DNA of 64,000 bases from an uncultured Lachnospiraceae bacterium (GCA_910583605.1 CAJTXN010000002.1:170954-234953), one strand, 5' to 3'. Counted from the stretch's first letter, positions 1-9,354 are shown. Translations and numbers: made by a program. The notes: generated from the letters alone by a model not told the origin.

Positions 1-159
1 CAAACCCACCCAATCAAGTTATGATATCAGTGTATCTGTCAGATATTCCAACCCATGATCAAAACATGGGATTTTTTTACGGGTATGGTTATCGGAGAGA
101 CACGGAATAATTCAAATATAAATTGCTTATGCTAGAGGATATAAGCAGAAAGGAGCACT

Positions 160-210
160 ATGGACACTGGTTCGGGAAGCGGAAGTAAGCCGCGGGGGAT
201 GTTTTGCTGA
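160..210 (+). CDS. possible 16-aa leader peptide upstream of mgtE
   Basis: An ATG at 160 follows a good Shine-Dalgarno (AAAGGAG, 150-155) and opens a 16-codon frame (MDTGSGSGSKPRGMFC) that stops at 208-210, inside the left arm of the long hairpin described next. Position and overlap suggest a translated leader that could influence expression of the Mg2+ transporter gene downstream, as leader peptides do for some Mg2+ transporters. This is inference. The frame is short and could be chance. Confidence 0.3.
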   Translation: MDTGSGSGSKPRGMFC

Positions 211-267
211 CGGTATAGATTTAAAATTCAAACTCTTTTGAATCTTACATGTATGCCGTCAGCAAAA
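202..267 (+). promoter_or_regulatory. long hairpin in the mgtE 5' region
   Basis: Bases 202-216 (TTTTGCTGACGGTAT) pair with 253-267 over 15 positions with one G-U pair. A second inner stem (ATTCAAA/TTTTGAAT) lies in the loop. No T-run follows, so it does not look like a plain terminator. It sits about 75 bp before mgtE. I could not match it to the M-box Mg2+ riboswitch core. The rest of 1-342 shows no gene I can support. Confidence 0.5.
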
Positions 268-342
268 GGTCGTCCGCGATATTGCTTCCATACCATTTTA
301 TAAGTAAGGAATTTATAAAAAAGAAAGGTATGGTACTTTGAT

Positions 343-1698
343 GTGGAAGAAAGAATCACGAATTTAGATGAAAAGATTTTAGAGCTGCTGGAGGAAAAAA
401 GATATCCGGATATTAAATCGATTCTCTGCAAAATGAATTCGGCGGATATAGCGGCATTGTTTGAAGACTTAAATATGGTCAAAATTCCATTACTGTTCCG
501 GCTGCTGCCCAAGGTACTGGCAGCAGAAACTTTTGTGGAAATGGAACCCAATGCACAGGCAATGCTGATTCATGGATTTAGTGATAACGAATTAAAAGAA
601 GTTCTGGATGAATTATATCTGGATGATGCGGTTGACATTGTGGAAGAAATGCCGGCAAATGTGGTAAAAAGAATCCTGTTCAATACGGACCCGGATACCC
701 GGAAGATGATAAATGAGATTCTCAAATACCCGGATGACAGCGCCGGAAGCATTATGACCATTGAATATGTCAGCCTCCGGCCATCCATGAGTGTGGAGGA
801 AGCCATCAAGCGAATCCGCAGGACCGGTGTGGACAAGGAAACGATATATACCTGTTATGTAACGGATGATAACCGGGTCCTGCTGGGGACGGTTTCGATT
901 AAAGATCTGCTGCTGTCGGAAGAAACGGAATTGATCAAAGATATTATGGATATGAACAGTATATCGGTTCATACCATGGAAGACCAGGAGCAGGTTGCGA
1001 ATAAATTTAATAAATATGATTTGCTGGCGATTCCGGTTGTAGATGATGAAAACCGGCTGGTGGGTATCGTAACTTTTGATGATGCCATAGATGTCATGCA
1101 GGATGAGGCAACGGAGGATATTAAAAAGATGGCTGCCATCATTCCGTCGGATAAGGCATATTTCAGAACAACGGTATTTGAAACATGGAAGGCCAGAATT
1201 CCGTGGCTGCTGTTACTAATGATTTCCGCCACGTTTACCGGAATGATCATTACATCCTTTGAGGATGCGCTGGCGGTTCAGGCGGTACTGACAGCATTTA
1301 TCCCGATGCTTATGGATACCGGAGGGAATTCCGGCGGGCAGGCTTCCGTAACGATCATACGTGCTCTGTCTCTGGGAGAGGTGGAATTTTCGGATATCTT
1401 CCGGGTAATCTGGAAAGAATTCCGGGTTGCGCTGGCATGCGGGCTTACATTATCGGTCTGCAATTTTGTTAAATTACTGATCATTGACCGGGTTTCCATG
1501 TCTGTTGCGCTTGTGATATGTCTGACATTGATCGCTACGGTAATCATTGCCAAGTTTATAGGCTGTACCCTTCCGATTCTTGCCAAGAAAATCGGCTTTG
1601 ACCCGGCGGTTATGGCCAGTCCGTTTATTACCACCATCGTAGATGCCATATCATTATTAATATATTTCAGGATAGCTACGATTGTTTTGAAAATTTAA
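343..1698 (+). CDS. mgtE: magnesium transporter MgtE
   Basis: 451 aa, the usual MgtE length. The order is an acidic N-terminal helical domain (about 1-130), paired CBS domains (about 135-255) that sense Mg2+, and a C-terminal membrane domain with five predicted helices (about 285-450). The pore signature PMLMDTGGNSGGQ is at about 321-333. The protein is a homodimeric Mg2+ channel that closes when cytosolic Mg2+ binds the N and CBS domains. The start is a GTG at 343 with AAAGG somewhat far upstream, so a slightly different start is possible. A long hairpin and a possible leader peptide precede it. Confidence 0.93.
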   Translation: MEERITNLDEKILELLEEKRYPDIKSILCKMNSADIAALFEDLNMVKIPLLFRLLPKVLAAETFVEMEPNAQAMLIHGFSDNELKEVLDELYLDDAVDIVEEMPANVVKRILFNTDPDTRKMINEILKYPDDSAGSIMTIEYVSLRPSMSVEEAIKRIRRTGVDKETIYTCYVTDDNRVLLGTVSIKDLLLSEETELIKDIMDMNSISVHTMEDQEQVANKFNKYDLLAIPVVDDENRLVGIVTFDDAIDVMQDEATEDIKKMAAIIPSDKAYFRTTVFETWKARIPWLLLLMISATFTGMIITSFEDALAVQAVLTAFIPMLMDTGGNSGGQASVTIIRALSLGEVEFSDIFRVIWKEFRVALACGLTLSVCNFVKLLIIDRVSMSVALVICLTLIATVIIAKFIGCTLPILAKKIGFDPAVMASPFITTIVDAISLLIYFRIATIVLKI

Positions 1699-1745
1699 AG
1701 TTGTCTGTGCCGGCAACTGCAGGAAATGGAAGGCGGGGTGAATCA

Positions 1746-3398
1746 ATGAGTGAAAATGATAATTCCTATACAGCATTAAAAGAAATATTGAACAATCTGG
1801 GAAGCGGTATTTTTGTAATTGATAAGGCAACAAGGGAAATTTTGTTTCACAATGAAATAATAGCAAAATTGGCAGGGCGTGATATGGTGGGATGCCATTG
1901 CTATGATTTTCACTATAACGGAATAACAGAACAATGCAAATACTGTATACCGTTAAAGCATAAGAATTATTTTACCGAAACCTTTGATGAAAAGATGGAG
2001 CGCTGGTATGAGGTTAAATATAACGATATCACATGGGTGGATGGAAGGGAAGTATCCCTCTGTAATGTGACGGATATCACCGATAAGAAAAAATATCAGC
2101 AGAGGATTGAATTTCAGGCAAATAATGATTTTCTGACAGGTCTGTTTAACCGCATGAGGTGTGAAGAGGATTTACAGATATGTATCATGGAAGCGCTGAG
2201 TTCCAAAACAAAAGGGGCAATCCTGTTTATTGATCTGGATGATTTTAAACATATTAATGACGGATTGGGACACCAGTATGGAGATGTTCTGCTCAAAATG
2301 ATTTCCGTGGGTCTGCAGCAGATAAAGGGCATTGAAAAAAGGTGTTACAGGGTGGGAGGAGATGAATTTATTATCATCATAGAACCTGCAGTATATTCTA
2401 AAATGGAGGAAATTATTTCAGAAATACAGAAATTATTTTCTAAACCCTGGTATCTGGGCGGAGCAGATTACTACTGTACCATGAGTATGGGAATAGTGAC
2501 TTTTGCAGATAACGGCAGTGATGTGAATGATTTAATAAAAAAAGCAGATATTGCCATGTATGAGGCGAAAAAGAGCGGAAAAAACAAATCGGTCAGGTAT
2601 AATAAAGGAGGGGATAAGAATTCTTATATAAAGTTAGACATTGAGAAAAATATGCGTTCGGCGGTGGCCTCTCACTGCAGTGAGTTTGAAATTTATATTC
2701 AGCCCATTGTGGATGTGGAAACGGAGCGGTGTGTAGGTGGGGAAGCGCTGATCCGATGGAACAGCCGGAAGCTGGGATTTTTGTCACCGGGAGATTTTAT
2801 TCCGCTGGCAGAACATATGGGACTGATTACGCCGATTGGTGAATATGTATTAAGACAGTCCTGTATGCTGAACAAAAAATGGAGTGATCAGGGGATTGAT
2901 CTGTATATCAATGTAAATTTATCAATTGTACAGCTTCTTTCCAACAGTATTGTAGAAAATATAGCAGATATCATATCCAGAACCAGTGTAAAACCGGAAA
3001 ATCTGGTACTGGAAGTTACGGAAAGTCTGGCAATTAATGATATGAGCCGGATGAAAAAAATAATAAAAGAGATTAAAGCGCTGGGTGTCAATATTGCACT
3101 GGATGATTTTGGTACTGGTTATTCATCTCTTAATTATATTAAGCAAATGGATCTGGATATCATTAAAGTGGACCGGACGTTTATCCGGGATATTGCAGAA
3201 GATGACTATGCAAAAGCGTTTATTAAGCTGATTGCGGAATTGTCCACCCAATTAAAAGTGCAGGTCTGCGTGGAAGGAGTGGAGGATGAAAAACAGCTGG
3301 CGGTTTTAAAAGAACTTAACATTGATATGATTCAGGGATTCTATTTTGGAAAACCAATGAAAGTACAGGATTTTGAGAGAAAATATCTTTGTTTATAA
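1746..3398 (+). CDS. PAS-GGDEF-EAL cyclic-di-GMP signalling protein
   Basis: About 550 aa from the ATG at 1746. An N-terminal PAS-like sensor (about 15-120) contains several cysteines (GCHCYDF, QCKYC), so a metal or redox role is possible. A GGDEF domain follows with intact RVGGDEF near 203 and no RxxD inhibitory site just before it. The EAL domain has GEALIRW near 332 and DDFGTGYSSL. Both halves keep catalytic motifs, so the protein could make (diguanylate cyclase) or degrade (phosphodiesterase) c-di-GMP. No transmembrane segment is evident, so it is probably cytosolic. The gene follows mgtE by about 50 bp and may share its transcript. Confidence 0.88.
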   Translation: MSENDNSYTALKEILNNLGSGIFVIDKATREILFHNEIIAKLAGRDMVGCHCYDFHYNGITEQCKYCIPLKHKNYFTETFDEKMERWYEVKYNDITWVDGREVSLCNVTDITDKKKYQQRIEFQANNDFLTGLFNRMRCEEDLQICIMEALSSKTKGAILFIDLDDFKHINDGLGHQYGDVLLKMISVGLQQIKGIEKRCYRVGGDEFIIIIEPAVYSKMEEIISEIQKLFSKPWYLGGADYYCTMSMGIVTFADNGSDVNDLIKKADIAMYEAKKSGKNKSVRYNKGGDKNSYIKLDIEKNMRSAVASHCSEFEIYIQPIVDVETERCVGGEALIRWNSRKLGFLSPGDFIPLAEHMGLITPIGEYVLRQSCMLNKKWSDQGIDLYINVNLSIVQLLSNSIVENIADIISRTSVKPENLVLEVTESLAINDMSRMKKIIKEIKALGVNIALDDFGTGYSSLNYIKQMDLDIIKVDRTFIRDIAEDDYAKAFIKLIAELSTQLKVQVCVEGVEDEKQLAVLKELNIDMIQGFYFGKPMKVQDFERKYLCL

Positions 3399-3428
3399 AA
3401 CAGATATGGGATGAAAGGATTTTAGGAG

Positions 3429-4184
3429 ATGAATATTATAATAATTGTTTTTGGAGTTTTGGCAGCTTTTTGTATGGGATATTATGTGTTTGCCGCATCT
3501 TATGCGGGACTTGGTTCCGCTTTTTTGTTTTTCTGGCTGCTAGCGGCAATTGGATTTGCGGGAATCATGGTGATAGCAATCCTGCATAAGAAGAAACATA
3601 TTCTGGATGTTATACCGAAAGCTGTAAAGATAATCGTTCTTACCCTGTTTTTGGCAGGCGTGTTGTTTTTTACCGTTATGGAGGGCATGATCATCAGCGG
3701 TATGAGGAAAACGGCAGATGACGGCGTTGAATATCTGATCGTTTTAGGAGCACAGGTGAAAGGAACAAAGGTGACAAAATCCCTGGCAAAACGATTGGAT
3801 GCCGCAGGGGATTATCTGATGAAGCATCCGGATGCAAAGGCAGTATGTACCGGCGGACAGGGGCCGGGAGAAGATATAACGGAAGCTCTGGCCATGAAAC
3901 AGTATCTTGTTCAGGCAGGAATTAAAGAAGACCGGATTCTTCTGGAAGAAAAGTCTGTGAATACCTACGAGAATTTAAAGTTTGCTTTGGATATTATAGG
4001 AGATACGGAGGCAGAGGTTGCGGTGGTTACCAATAATTTTCACGTATACCGGGCCATGTATCTGGCAGAACATGTGGGATTTAAAAATGTACAGGGAATC
4101 GCAGGAAAGTCGGATCAGCGTCTGCTGTTAAATTATATGGTGAGAGAAGGTCTTGCATTGGCAAAAGAACTAGTGCTCCGATAA
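3429..4184 (+). CDS. YdcF/SanA-like DUF218 membrane protein
   Basis: 251 aa. Three hydrophobic segments in the first 85 residues (about 2-22, 27-50, 62-85) anchor a DUF218 domain (about 98-245). The family motifs are visible: IVLGAQV, CTGGQG, EEKSVNTYENL and VTNNFHVYRA. DUF218 proteins are linked to envelope integrity (SanA, ElyC), but the reaction is not established, so the role here stays general. The gene starts 30 bp after the GGDEF-EAL gene and ends before the thrS T-box promoter. Confidence 0.8.
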   Translation: MNIIIIVFGVLAAFCMGYYVFAASYAGLGSAFLFFWLLAAIGFAGIMVIAILHKKKHILDVIPKAVKIIVLTLFLAGVLFFTVMEGMIISGMRKTADDGVEYLIVLGAQVKGTKVTKSLAKRLDAAGDYLMKHPDAKAVCTGGQGPGEDITEALAMKQYLVQAGIKEDRILLEEKSVNTYENLKFALDIIGDTEAEVAVVTNNFHVYRAMYLAEHVGFKNVQGIAGKSDQRLLLNYMVREGLALAKELVLR

Positions 4185-4226
4185 AAACAGATATAAAAAT
4201 GAGAGCCGGAAAATTTTACAGTGTGC

Positions 4227-4254
4227 TTGACAAATAATTTTAAAATGTTATACT
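4227..4254 (+). promoter_or_regulatory. promoter of the T-box / thrS transcript
   Basis: TTGACA at 4227-4232 and TATACT at 4249-4254 with a 16-bp spacer, directly upstream of the T-box leader. Confidence 0.65.
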
Positions 4255-4261
4255 TATTATC

Positions 4262-4508
4262 AGGTTAATAATGAAATGCGTGGATGAGACGAGTAAGTGA
4301 TACAGAAGGTTCAGAGAGAGATATGATTTGCTGGGAATATCTTACCGGAGTATTGCTGAAGACTACCTCGGAGTGGCCCTAATCCGGCCCGTTGATTACG
4401 TTATAATCATAATGAGCAGGTATCTGGTATAGGTACAATGCAGGGTGGAACCGCGGAATATTCGTCCCTTGCGTCAGTCGTTGGCTGATGCAGGGGATTT
4501 TCTTTTGG
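4262..4508 (+). promoter_or_regulatory. T-box leader (threonyl-tRNA sensing)
   Basis: The leader contains the classic T-box bulge and antiterminator sequence, with GGGTGGAACCGCGG around 4443-4456. A terminator hairpin follows (about 4467-4498: TTGCGTCAG paired with CTGATGCAGG), then a T-rich run. Uncharged tRNA pairing at the specifier and at the T-box bulge would favour antitermination. The downstream thrS implies a threonine specifier. An ACC triplet lies in the Stem I region near 4363-4366, but I have not folded the stem. Confidence 0.9.
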
Positions 4509-4571
4509 AATTATTAACCTGTATAAGATTTAAGGATAATTACAATGGATTACTTTTCATGGAGGTTTCCT

Positions 4572-5075
4572 ATGGCATTACAGTTTATACCCGTTGTCAC
4601 GGATGAGCAGATTCATCAGCTGGCATTTATGGCCGATACTGTGTGGCATGAATGGTTTAGCAGTATTTTATCTGCGGAACAGATTGATTATATGGTGAAA
4701 AAGTTTCAGTCTTTTGCACCCATGAAAAAACAGATGGAGCAGGACGGATATGAGTATTATTTCTTAAATGCAGGTGGAATTTATGTGGGTTATATCGGAA
4801 TCCATACGGAATATGAAACCGGAAAGCTGTTTTTAAGCAAGATATACATTCTGAAATCATTTCGCAGAAAAGGGTATGCCGGTGAGACGTTTGAGTTTTT
4901 GGAAGGCCTTTGCCAGGGGATGGGATTAACAACCATATGGCTGACGGTAAATAAACATAACGATAATGCCGTCGGAGTATATACAAAGAAAGGATTTCGA
5001 ACCATACGTTCGGAAGTAACGGATATTGGTTCTGGATTTGTAATGGATGATTATGTTATGGAAAAAGAAATATAA
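4572..5075 (+). CDS. GNAT-family acetyltransferase
   Basis: 167 aa. The ATG at 4572 is chosen because GGAGG sits seven bases upstream; an ATG at 4545 lacks this. The GNAT core is visible: a beta-strand with LSKIYILKSFRRKGYAGETFEFLE matches motif A (R-x-x-G-x-A acetyl-CoA loop), followed by WLTVNKHNDNAVGVYTKKGF, typical of motif B. The substrate is unknown. The gene lies between the T-box and thrS, so it should be co-induced on threonine-tRNA depletion. Confidence 0.82.
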   Translation: MALQFIPVVTDEQIHQLAFMADTVWHEWFSSILSAEQIDYMVKKFQSFAPMKKQMEQDGYEYYFLNAGGIYVGYIGIHTEYETGKLFLSKIYILKSFRRKGYAGETFEFLEGLCQGMGLTTIWLTVNKHNDNAVGVYTKKGFRTIRSEVTDIGSGFVMDDYVMEKEI

Positions 5076-5099
5076 AAAGCGATAGAAAGGATCATTAAT

Positions 5100-7055
5100 A
5101 TGAAGATTACATTAAAGGACGGTTCGGTTAAGGAATATGCAGAGGCAATGTCCGTGATTGATATTGCAAAAGATATCAGTGAGGGACTGGCAAGAATGGC
5201 CTGTGCCGGAGAAGTAGACGGAGAAGTAGTGGATTTAAGGGAAGTAGTGGACAGGGATTGTGAGTTGAGTATTTTAACTTTCAATGATGAGAAAGGAAAG
5301 GCGGCATACCGCCATACAACCTCCCATGTTCTGGCAGAAGCAGTTAAGAGATTATATCCAGAGGCAAAACTTGCCATCGGCCCGTCCATAGATACCGGAT
5401 ATTATTATGATTTTGAACATGAGCCGTTTTCCAGGGAAGATTTGGATAAGATTGAGGCTGAAATGAAGAAGATCATTAAAGAAAACGCAAAACTGGAAAA
5501 GTTTACCCTTCCGAGAGCGGAAGCCATCCGGTTTATGGAAGAGCAGGAAGAGCCGTATAAGGTAGAACTGATTCGGGATTTACCGGAGGATGCGGTTATT
5601 TCTTTCTATAAACAGGGAGAGTTTACGGATTTATGTGCGGGACCGCATCTGATGACTACCGGCGGGATTAAGGCTTTTAAACTGATATCTTCTTCCGGAG
5701 CATACTGGAGAGGCGATTCCAATAAGAAGATGCTGACCAGAATTTACGGAACGGCATTTACAAAAAAAGCGGACCTGGAGGAATATCTGGTACATCTGGA
5801 GGAGATTAAAAAGCGTGACCATAATAAGCTGGGACGCGAGATGGAATTATTTACAACCGTGGATGTGATCGGTCAGGGACTTCCTCTGCTGATGCCAAAC
5901 GGTGTGATAATGATTCAGGAACTGCAGAGATGGATTGAAGATGAGGAGACCAAACGGGGGTATGTGAGAACAAAAACTCCGCTGATGGCAAAGTCAGACC
6001 TGTACAGGATATCCGGACACTGGGATCATTATAAAGAAGGAATGTTTGTATTGGGCGATGAGGAGAAGGACAAAGAAGTATTTGCTTTAAGACCGATGAC
6101 CTGTCCGTTCCAGTATTATGTATATAAGGCAAGCCAAAAGAGTTATCGTGATCTTCCGCTGCGTTACGGTGAAACTTCTACTTTATTCCGAAATGAGGAC
6201 TCCGGCGAAATGCACGGACTTACCAGAGTACGGCAGTTTACTATATCCGAGGGACATCTGATCGTAAGGCCGGATCAGATGGACGAAGAGTTTAAAGGAT
6301 GTCTGGATTTGGCAAGGTACTGTTTACAGACTCTTGGGGTGGAAGAGGATGTTACCTACCGCCTGTCGAAATGGGATCCGAATGATCAGGAAAAATATAT
6401 CGGTTCTGCCGAGGTATGGGAAGAAACACAGGACAGAATCAGGAATGTTTTAAATGAACTGGGAATAAAATTTACGGAGGAAGACGGGGAAGCGGCATTC
6501 TATGGACCGAAAGTGGATATTCAGGCAAAGAATGTATACGGCAAGGAAGATACCATGATTACCATCCAGTGGGATGCATTGCTGGCAGAGCAGTTTGACA
6601 TGTATTATATTGACCAGAACGGCGAGAAGGTAAGACCGTATATTATCCACAGAACTTCCATGGGCTGCTATGAAAGAACACTGGCATGGCTGATTGAAAA
6701 ATATGCCGGATTATTTCCGACCTGGCTGTGTCCGGAACAGGTAAGGGTTCTGCCGATTTCTGAAAAATATCAGGAGTATGCGGAACAGGTGGAAAAAGAA
6801 CTGAAAGCAAACGGAATCCGGTGTAAGATTGATGACCGTTCGGAAAAGATTGGTTTTAAGATTCGTGAGACCAGACTGGCAAGGGTACCGTATATGCTTG
6901 TGGTAGGACAGAAAGAGCAGGAAGAGAATAAGGTTTCGGTAAGAAGTCGTTATCTTGGAGATGAGGGACAAAAGAATCTGTCTGAGTTTATTGATGATGT
7001 ATGCAGGGAAATCAGAACAAAAGAAATCCGGAAGATTGAAGCAGAAGAAAAATAA
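5100..7055 (+). CDS. thrS: threonine--tRNA ligase
   Basis: 651 aa class II synthetase charging tRNA-Thr. Domains in order: TGS (about 1-62), the editing/second additional domain with HTTSHVLAEAV (about 70-220), the catalytic core (about 240-530), and the C-terminal anticodon-binding domain (about 535-640). Motif 2 is around LRYGETSTLFRNE and motif 3 around GCYERTLAWLIEKY. Likely Zn2+ ligands are the Cys of RPMTCPFQ and the His residues of MHGLTR and IIHRTSMG. The start at 5100 follows AGAAAGGA. It is controlled by the T-box at 4262-4508. Confidence 0.97.
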   Translation: MKITLKDGSVKEYAEAMSVIDIAKDISEGLARMACAGEVDGEVVDLREVVDRDCELSILTFNDEKGKAAYRHTTSHVLAEAVKRLYPEAKLAIGPSIDTGYYYDFEHEPFSREDLDKIEAEMKKIIKENAKLEKFTLPRAEAIRFMEEQEEPYKVELIRDLPEDAVISFYKQGEFTDLCAGPHLMTTGGIKAFKLISSSGAYWRGDSNKKMLTRIYGTAFTKKADLEEYLVHLEEIKKRDHNKLGREMELFTTVDVIGQGLPLLMPNGVIMIQELQRWIEDEETKRGYVRTKTPLMAKSDLYRISGHWDHYKEGMFVLGDEEKDKEVFALRPMTCPFQYYVYKASQKSYRDLPLRYGETSTLFRNEDSGEMHGLTRVRQFTISEGHLIVRPDQMDEEFKGCLDLARYCLQTLGVEEDVTYRLSKWDPNDQEKYIGSAEVWEETQDRIRNVLNELGIKFTEEDGEAAFYGPKVDIQAKNVYGKEDTMITIQWDALLAEQFDMYYIDQNGEKVRPYIIHRTSMGCYERTLAWLIEKYAGLFPTWLCPEQVRVLPISEKYQEYAEQVEKELKANGIRCKIDDRSEKIGFKIRETRLARVPYMLVVGQKEQEENKVSVRSRYLGDEGQKNLSEFIDDVCREIRTKEIRKIEAEEK

Positions 7056-7063
7056 TAACAGGT

Positions 7064-7831
7064 ATGGATGTGAGTAAAAAAACAAAAATAACGATAGCCA
7101 TCATTTCGTTAATCTTAATTTTTGTAAACGGAGCTTTGGTTATTAAACTATCGCTGGAGGATAGAAATATGAACATTCCCGCTGCAGAAAATAATACGGG
7201 TGACAAATTGCAGACAGAGACTGTTCCCGGTATCCGGGTAACCTGTGCGGAAGGGTTTTATTATGAGCCGCTTTCCGAAGAGATAAAGGTGAAAATATCC
7301 GGAAAGTCTTTTCGGGAAAATGATCTTATTGATTATAGTGATTTAAGACTGGTGACGGTCCGGTATATCGGCTTTGACGATATGGAGCATGAAGGCATGC
7401 TGATCGTAAATGTTCAGGTAGCGGATGATGTGGCGGCTATTTTTAAGGATTTATATGATGCACGATACCCGATTGAAAAAATCCTTCTGATTGATGAGTA
7501 TAATGCGGATGATGAGGCATCTATGGCAGACAATAACACATCTGCATTTTGTTTCCGGCAGATTGACGGACAGGAGACCATATCCGATCACAGCTATGGA
7601 ATAGCCGTTGATATCAATCCTTTATATAATCCTTATGTCCGCTCAGGGTTTGGAGAACGGAATGTGCTACCGGTAAATGCCGGAACATATGCGGACAGAA
7701 CCGTGGATTTTCCTCATAAAATAGTACCCGGTGATGTGTGTTATAATGCATTTGTCAGCCGTGGATGGAAATGGGGAGGAGAATGGGATTCTCCAAAAGA
7801 TTATCAGCATTTTTATAAAGAAATATACTGA
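7064..7831 (+). CDS. M15-family D-alanyl-D-alanine carboxypeptidase-like protein
   Basis: 255 aa. An N-terminal signal anchor (about 8-27) leads to a periplasm-side/extracellular M15 peptidase domain. Visible zinc-site motifs are SDHSYGIAVDIN (the SxHxxGxAxD pattern) and DYQHF near the C-terminus, with CFRQIDG upstream. It should cleave peptidoglycan stem peptides, as in the VanY/L,D-carboxypeptidase group. It follows thrS by 8 bp, so it is probably read from the same transcript. Confidence 0.85.
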   Translation: MDVSKKTKITIAIISLILIFVNGALVIKLSLEDRNMNIPAAENNTGDKLQTETVPGIRVTCAEGFYYEPLSEEIKVKISGKSFRENDLIDYSDLRLVTVRYIGFDDMEHEGMLIVNVQVADDVAAIFKDLYDARYPIEKILLIDEYNADDEASMADNNTSAFCFRQIDGQETISDHSYGIAVDINPLYNPYVRSGFGERNVLPVNAGTYADRTVDFPHKIVPGDVCYNAFVSRGWKWGGEWDSPKDYQHFYKEIY

Positions 7832-7916
7832 AAGTTTGATTCATGCATATCCTTAAATCCTTTGGAACATAATATTTTTGTAACCATAAACAGGATTCAC
7901 CAGGAGGTAAGGAATT

Positions 7917-8240
7917 ATGCCGATATTAAATTGTACGGTAGGAAATTGTCATTATAATAAGGATAATTTGTGCTGCTTGGACAGTATTAAGGTGGAAGGT
8001 GATAACGCAAAAGTATCAAATGATACTGCCTGCGGAAGTTTTAAGGAGCGTTCCCGGGATAGTTATACCAGTGCCGTAGAAACATGCGGATGTCCTACCA
8101 GCACATCGGATATTGACTGTAAGGCAGTGCATTGTAATTATAATGATGAATGTAAGTGCAGAGCCGGTCATATTCAGGTATCCGGGCCGAATTCCCATGA
8201 GTGTTGTGATACGGAGTGTTCAACATTTACGGACAAATAG
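7917..8240 (+). CDS. DUF1540 cysteine-rich protein
   Basis: 107 aa with two DUF1540 repeats (about 3-42 and 64-105), each with four spaced cysteines (for example NCTVGNCHYNKDNLCC and DCKAVHCNYNDECKC). Probably a small metal-binding protein of unknown function, common in clostridia. It has its own GGAGG site and is followed by a terminator. Confidence 0.82.
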   Translation: MPILNCTVGNCHYNKDNLCCLDSIKVEGDNAKVSNDTACGSFKERSRDSYTSAVETCGCPTSTSDIDCKAVHCNYNDECKCRAGHIQVSGPNSHECCDTECSTFTDK

Positions 8241-8255
8241 TTAATTTGTAAAATG

Positions 8256-8300
8256 AAATGCGATAAGGGCAGTTTTGTTCCTCTATCGCATTTCTTTTTA
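8256..8300 (+). terminator. terminator after the DUF1540 gene
   Basis: AAATGCGATA (8256-8265) pairs with TATCGCATTT (8284-8293), followed by a T-rich run. Confidence 0.8.
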
Positions 8301-8334
8301 TTTATTGACTTTTTGATTGAACTGCCGGATGAAA

Positions 8335-8520
8335 TTATTTTACGTTTTCAGGTCCGGTTTTGTTTTTTTCGGTTTTTACCGGATATCCGTTACCCTGGAT
8401 ATCAGTGGTAATATCATTTGGGTTCCAGTCATTATTCCGTATGGAGCGGTTTGTGGCGCCGGCTTCATAGGCGCCGTTGGGAATGGTATTTACGGGATTA
8501 TCTTTTTCTGCTTTTTTCAT
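8335..8520 (-). CDS. small hydrophilic hypothetical protein
   Basis: 61 aa, starting MKKAEKDNPVNTIPNG, with a strong AAAGGAGG site eight bases before the ATG. It is rich in Asn, Asp and Lys, with no membrane segment. I do not recognise the family. It is convergent with the DUF1540 gene and divergent from the infC operon. The good Shine-Dalgarno is the main reason to call it. Confidence 0.6.
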   Translation of the reverse strand: MKKAEKDNPVNTIPNGAYEAGATNRSIRNNDWNPNDITTDIQGNGYPVKTEKNKTGPENVK

Positions 8521-8603
8521 GGAATTGCCTCCTTTTTCCTGATACTTTAGTATGCTCCGTCAGCAGAAATATTATGAAGTGATATATTGGAATAAAAAAG
8601 ATA

Positions 8604-8632
8604 TTGACAATATAAATAAATGATGGTAGAAT
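8604..8632 (+). promoter_or_regulatory. infC operon promoter
   Basis: TTGACA (8604-8609), a 17-bp spacer, then TAGAAT (8627-8632). Confidence 0.7.
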
Positions 8633-8639
8633 ATCAGAG

Positions 8640-8775
8640 TTGTAAATAAATGAAGCAGAGTATCCACTCTCACCGTGGCACGCTTGAGTGACCAATGGTT
8701 AATATTTCAGGATTGTGTGGCAGTCTGTGGAATTGCCGTTTGAAAGTGGATAGTCTGACTATCCACTTTTTTTAT
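8640..8775 (+). promoter_or_regulatory. L20-type leader with terminator before infC
   Basis: A structured leader of about 130 nt ends in a strong terminator hairpin (AAAGTGGATAGT/ACTATCCACTTT, about 8741-8768) with a T7 run, just ahead of infC. In Firmicutes this operon has a ribosomal protein L20 autoregulatory leader. AGTATCCACT (about 8660) can pair with the 3' part of the terminator stem, which offers an alternative fold. I assign it by position and structure, not by alignment. Confidence 0.7.
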
Positions 8776-8789
8776 GGAGGTGCACTACT

Positions 8790-9296
8790 ATTAGCGAATT
8801 AAATATTAACGAACAGATTAGAGACAAAGAAATTCGTTTGATTGGAGAAGAAGGTGAACAACTGGGTATCATGTCTGCCAGAGATGCCATGAAGCTGGCA
8901 AGAGAGGCCGGACTTGATTTGGTGAAGATTGCTCCGACAGCAAAGCCGCCGGTCTGCAAGATTATCGATTATGGCAAGTACAAGTATGAATTGGCCAGAA
9001 AAGAAAAAGAAGCCAAAAAGAAACAGAAAGTAATCGATGTGAAAGAAGTACGTTTGTCACCAAATATCGAAGAAAACGATATGAAAACAAAAGCTAATAT
9101 GGCTAGGAAGTTCCTGGAAAAAGGTGATAAGGTTAAGGTTACACTGCGCTTTAGAGGAAGAGAGATGGCTCATATGGGCAGCAGCAAGCATGTACTGGAT
9201 GATTTTGCTGAATTGCTTTCCGATATAGCTGTTATTGACAAACCTGCCAAGTTAGAAGGCAGAAGTATGCAGATGTTTTTAACTGAAAAACGATAA
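8790..9296 (+). CDS. infC: translation initiation factor IF-3 (ATT start)
   Basis: 168 aa from an ATT start codon at 8790, eight bases after GGAGGTG. The frame reads (M)SELNINEQIRDKEIRLIG, the conserved IF-3 N-terminus, so a later TTG or ATG start would remove part of the N domain. The N domain (about 1-75), basic linker (ARKEKEAKKKQK) and C domain are all present. IF-3 binds the 30S subunit and rejects non-canonical start codons, so its rare ATT start gives the known autoregulation. Confidence 0.95.
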   Translation: MSELNINEQIRDKEIRLIGEEGEQLGIMSARDAMKLAREAGLDLVKIAPTAKPPVCKIIDYGKYKYELARKEKEAKKKQKVIDVKEVRLSPNIEENDMKTKANMARKFLEKGDKVKVTLRFRGREMAHMGSSKHVLDDFAELLSDIAVIDKPAKLEGRSMQMFLTEKR

Positions 9297-9354
9297 TCGT
9301 TTATTATTGTTTATTAGATGTTAAAAAATAGATGAATTTAAGGAGGACGTAATA

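Noticed and set aside
100..342. M-box Mg2+ riboswitch before mgtE
   Set aside because: The conserved M-box core could not be found; only a long hairpin and a possible leader peptide are visible.
228..551. Minus-strand gene of 107 codons before and within mgtE
   Set aside because: It is antisense to mgtE and to the leader hairpin, without a ribosome site.
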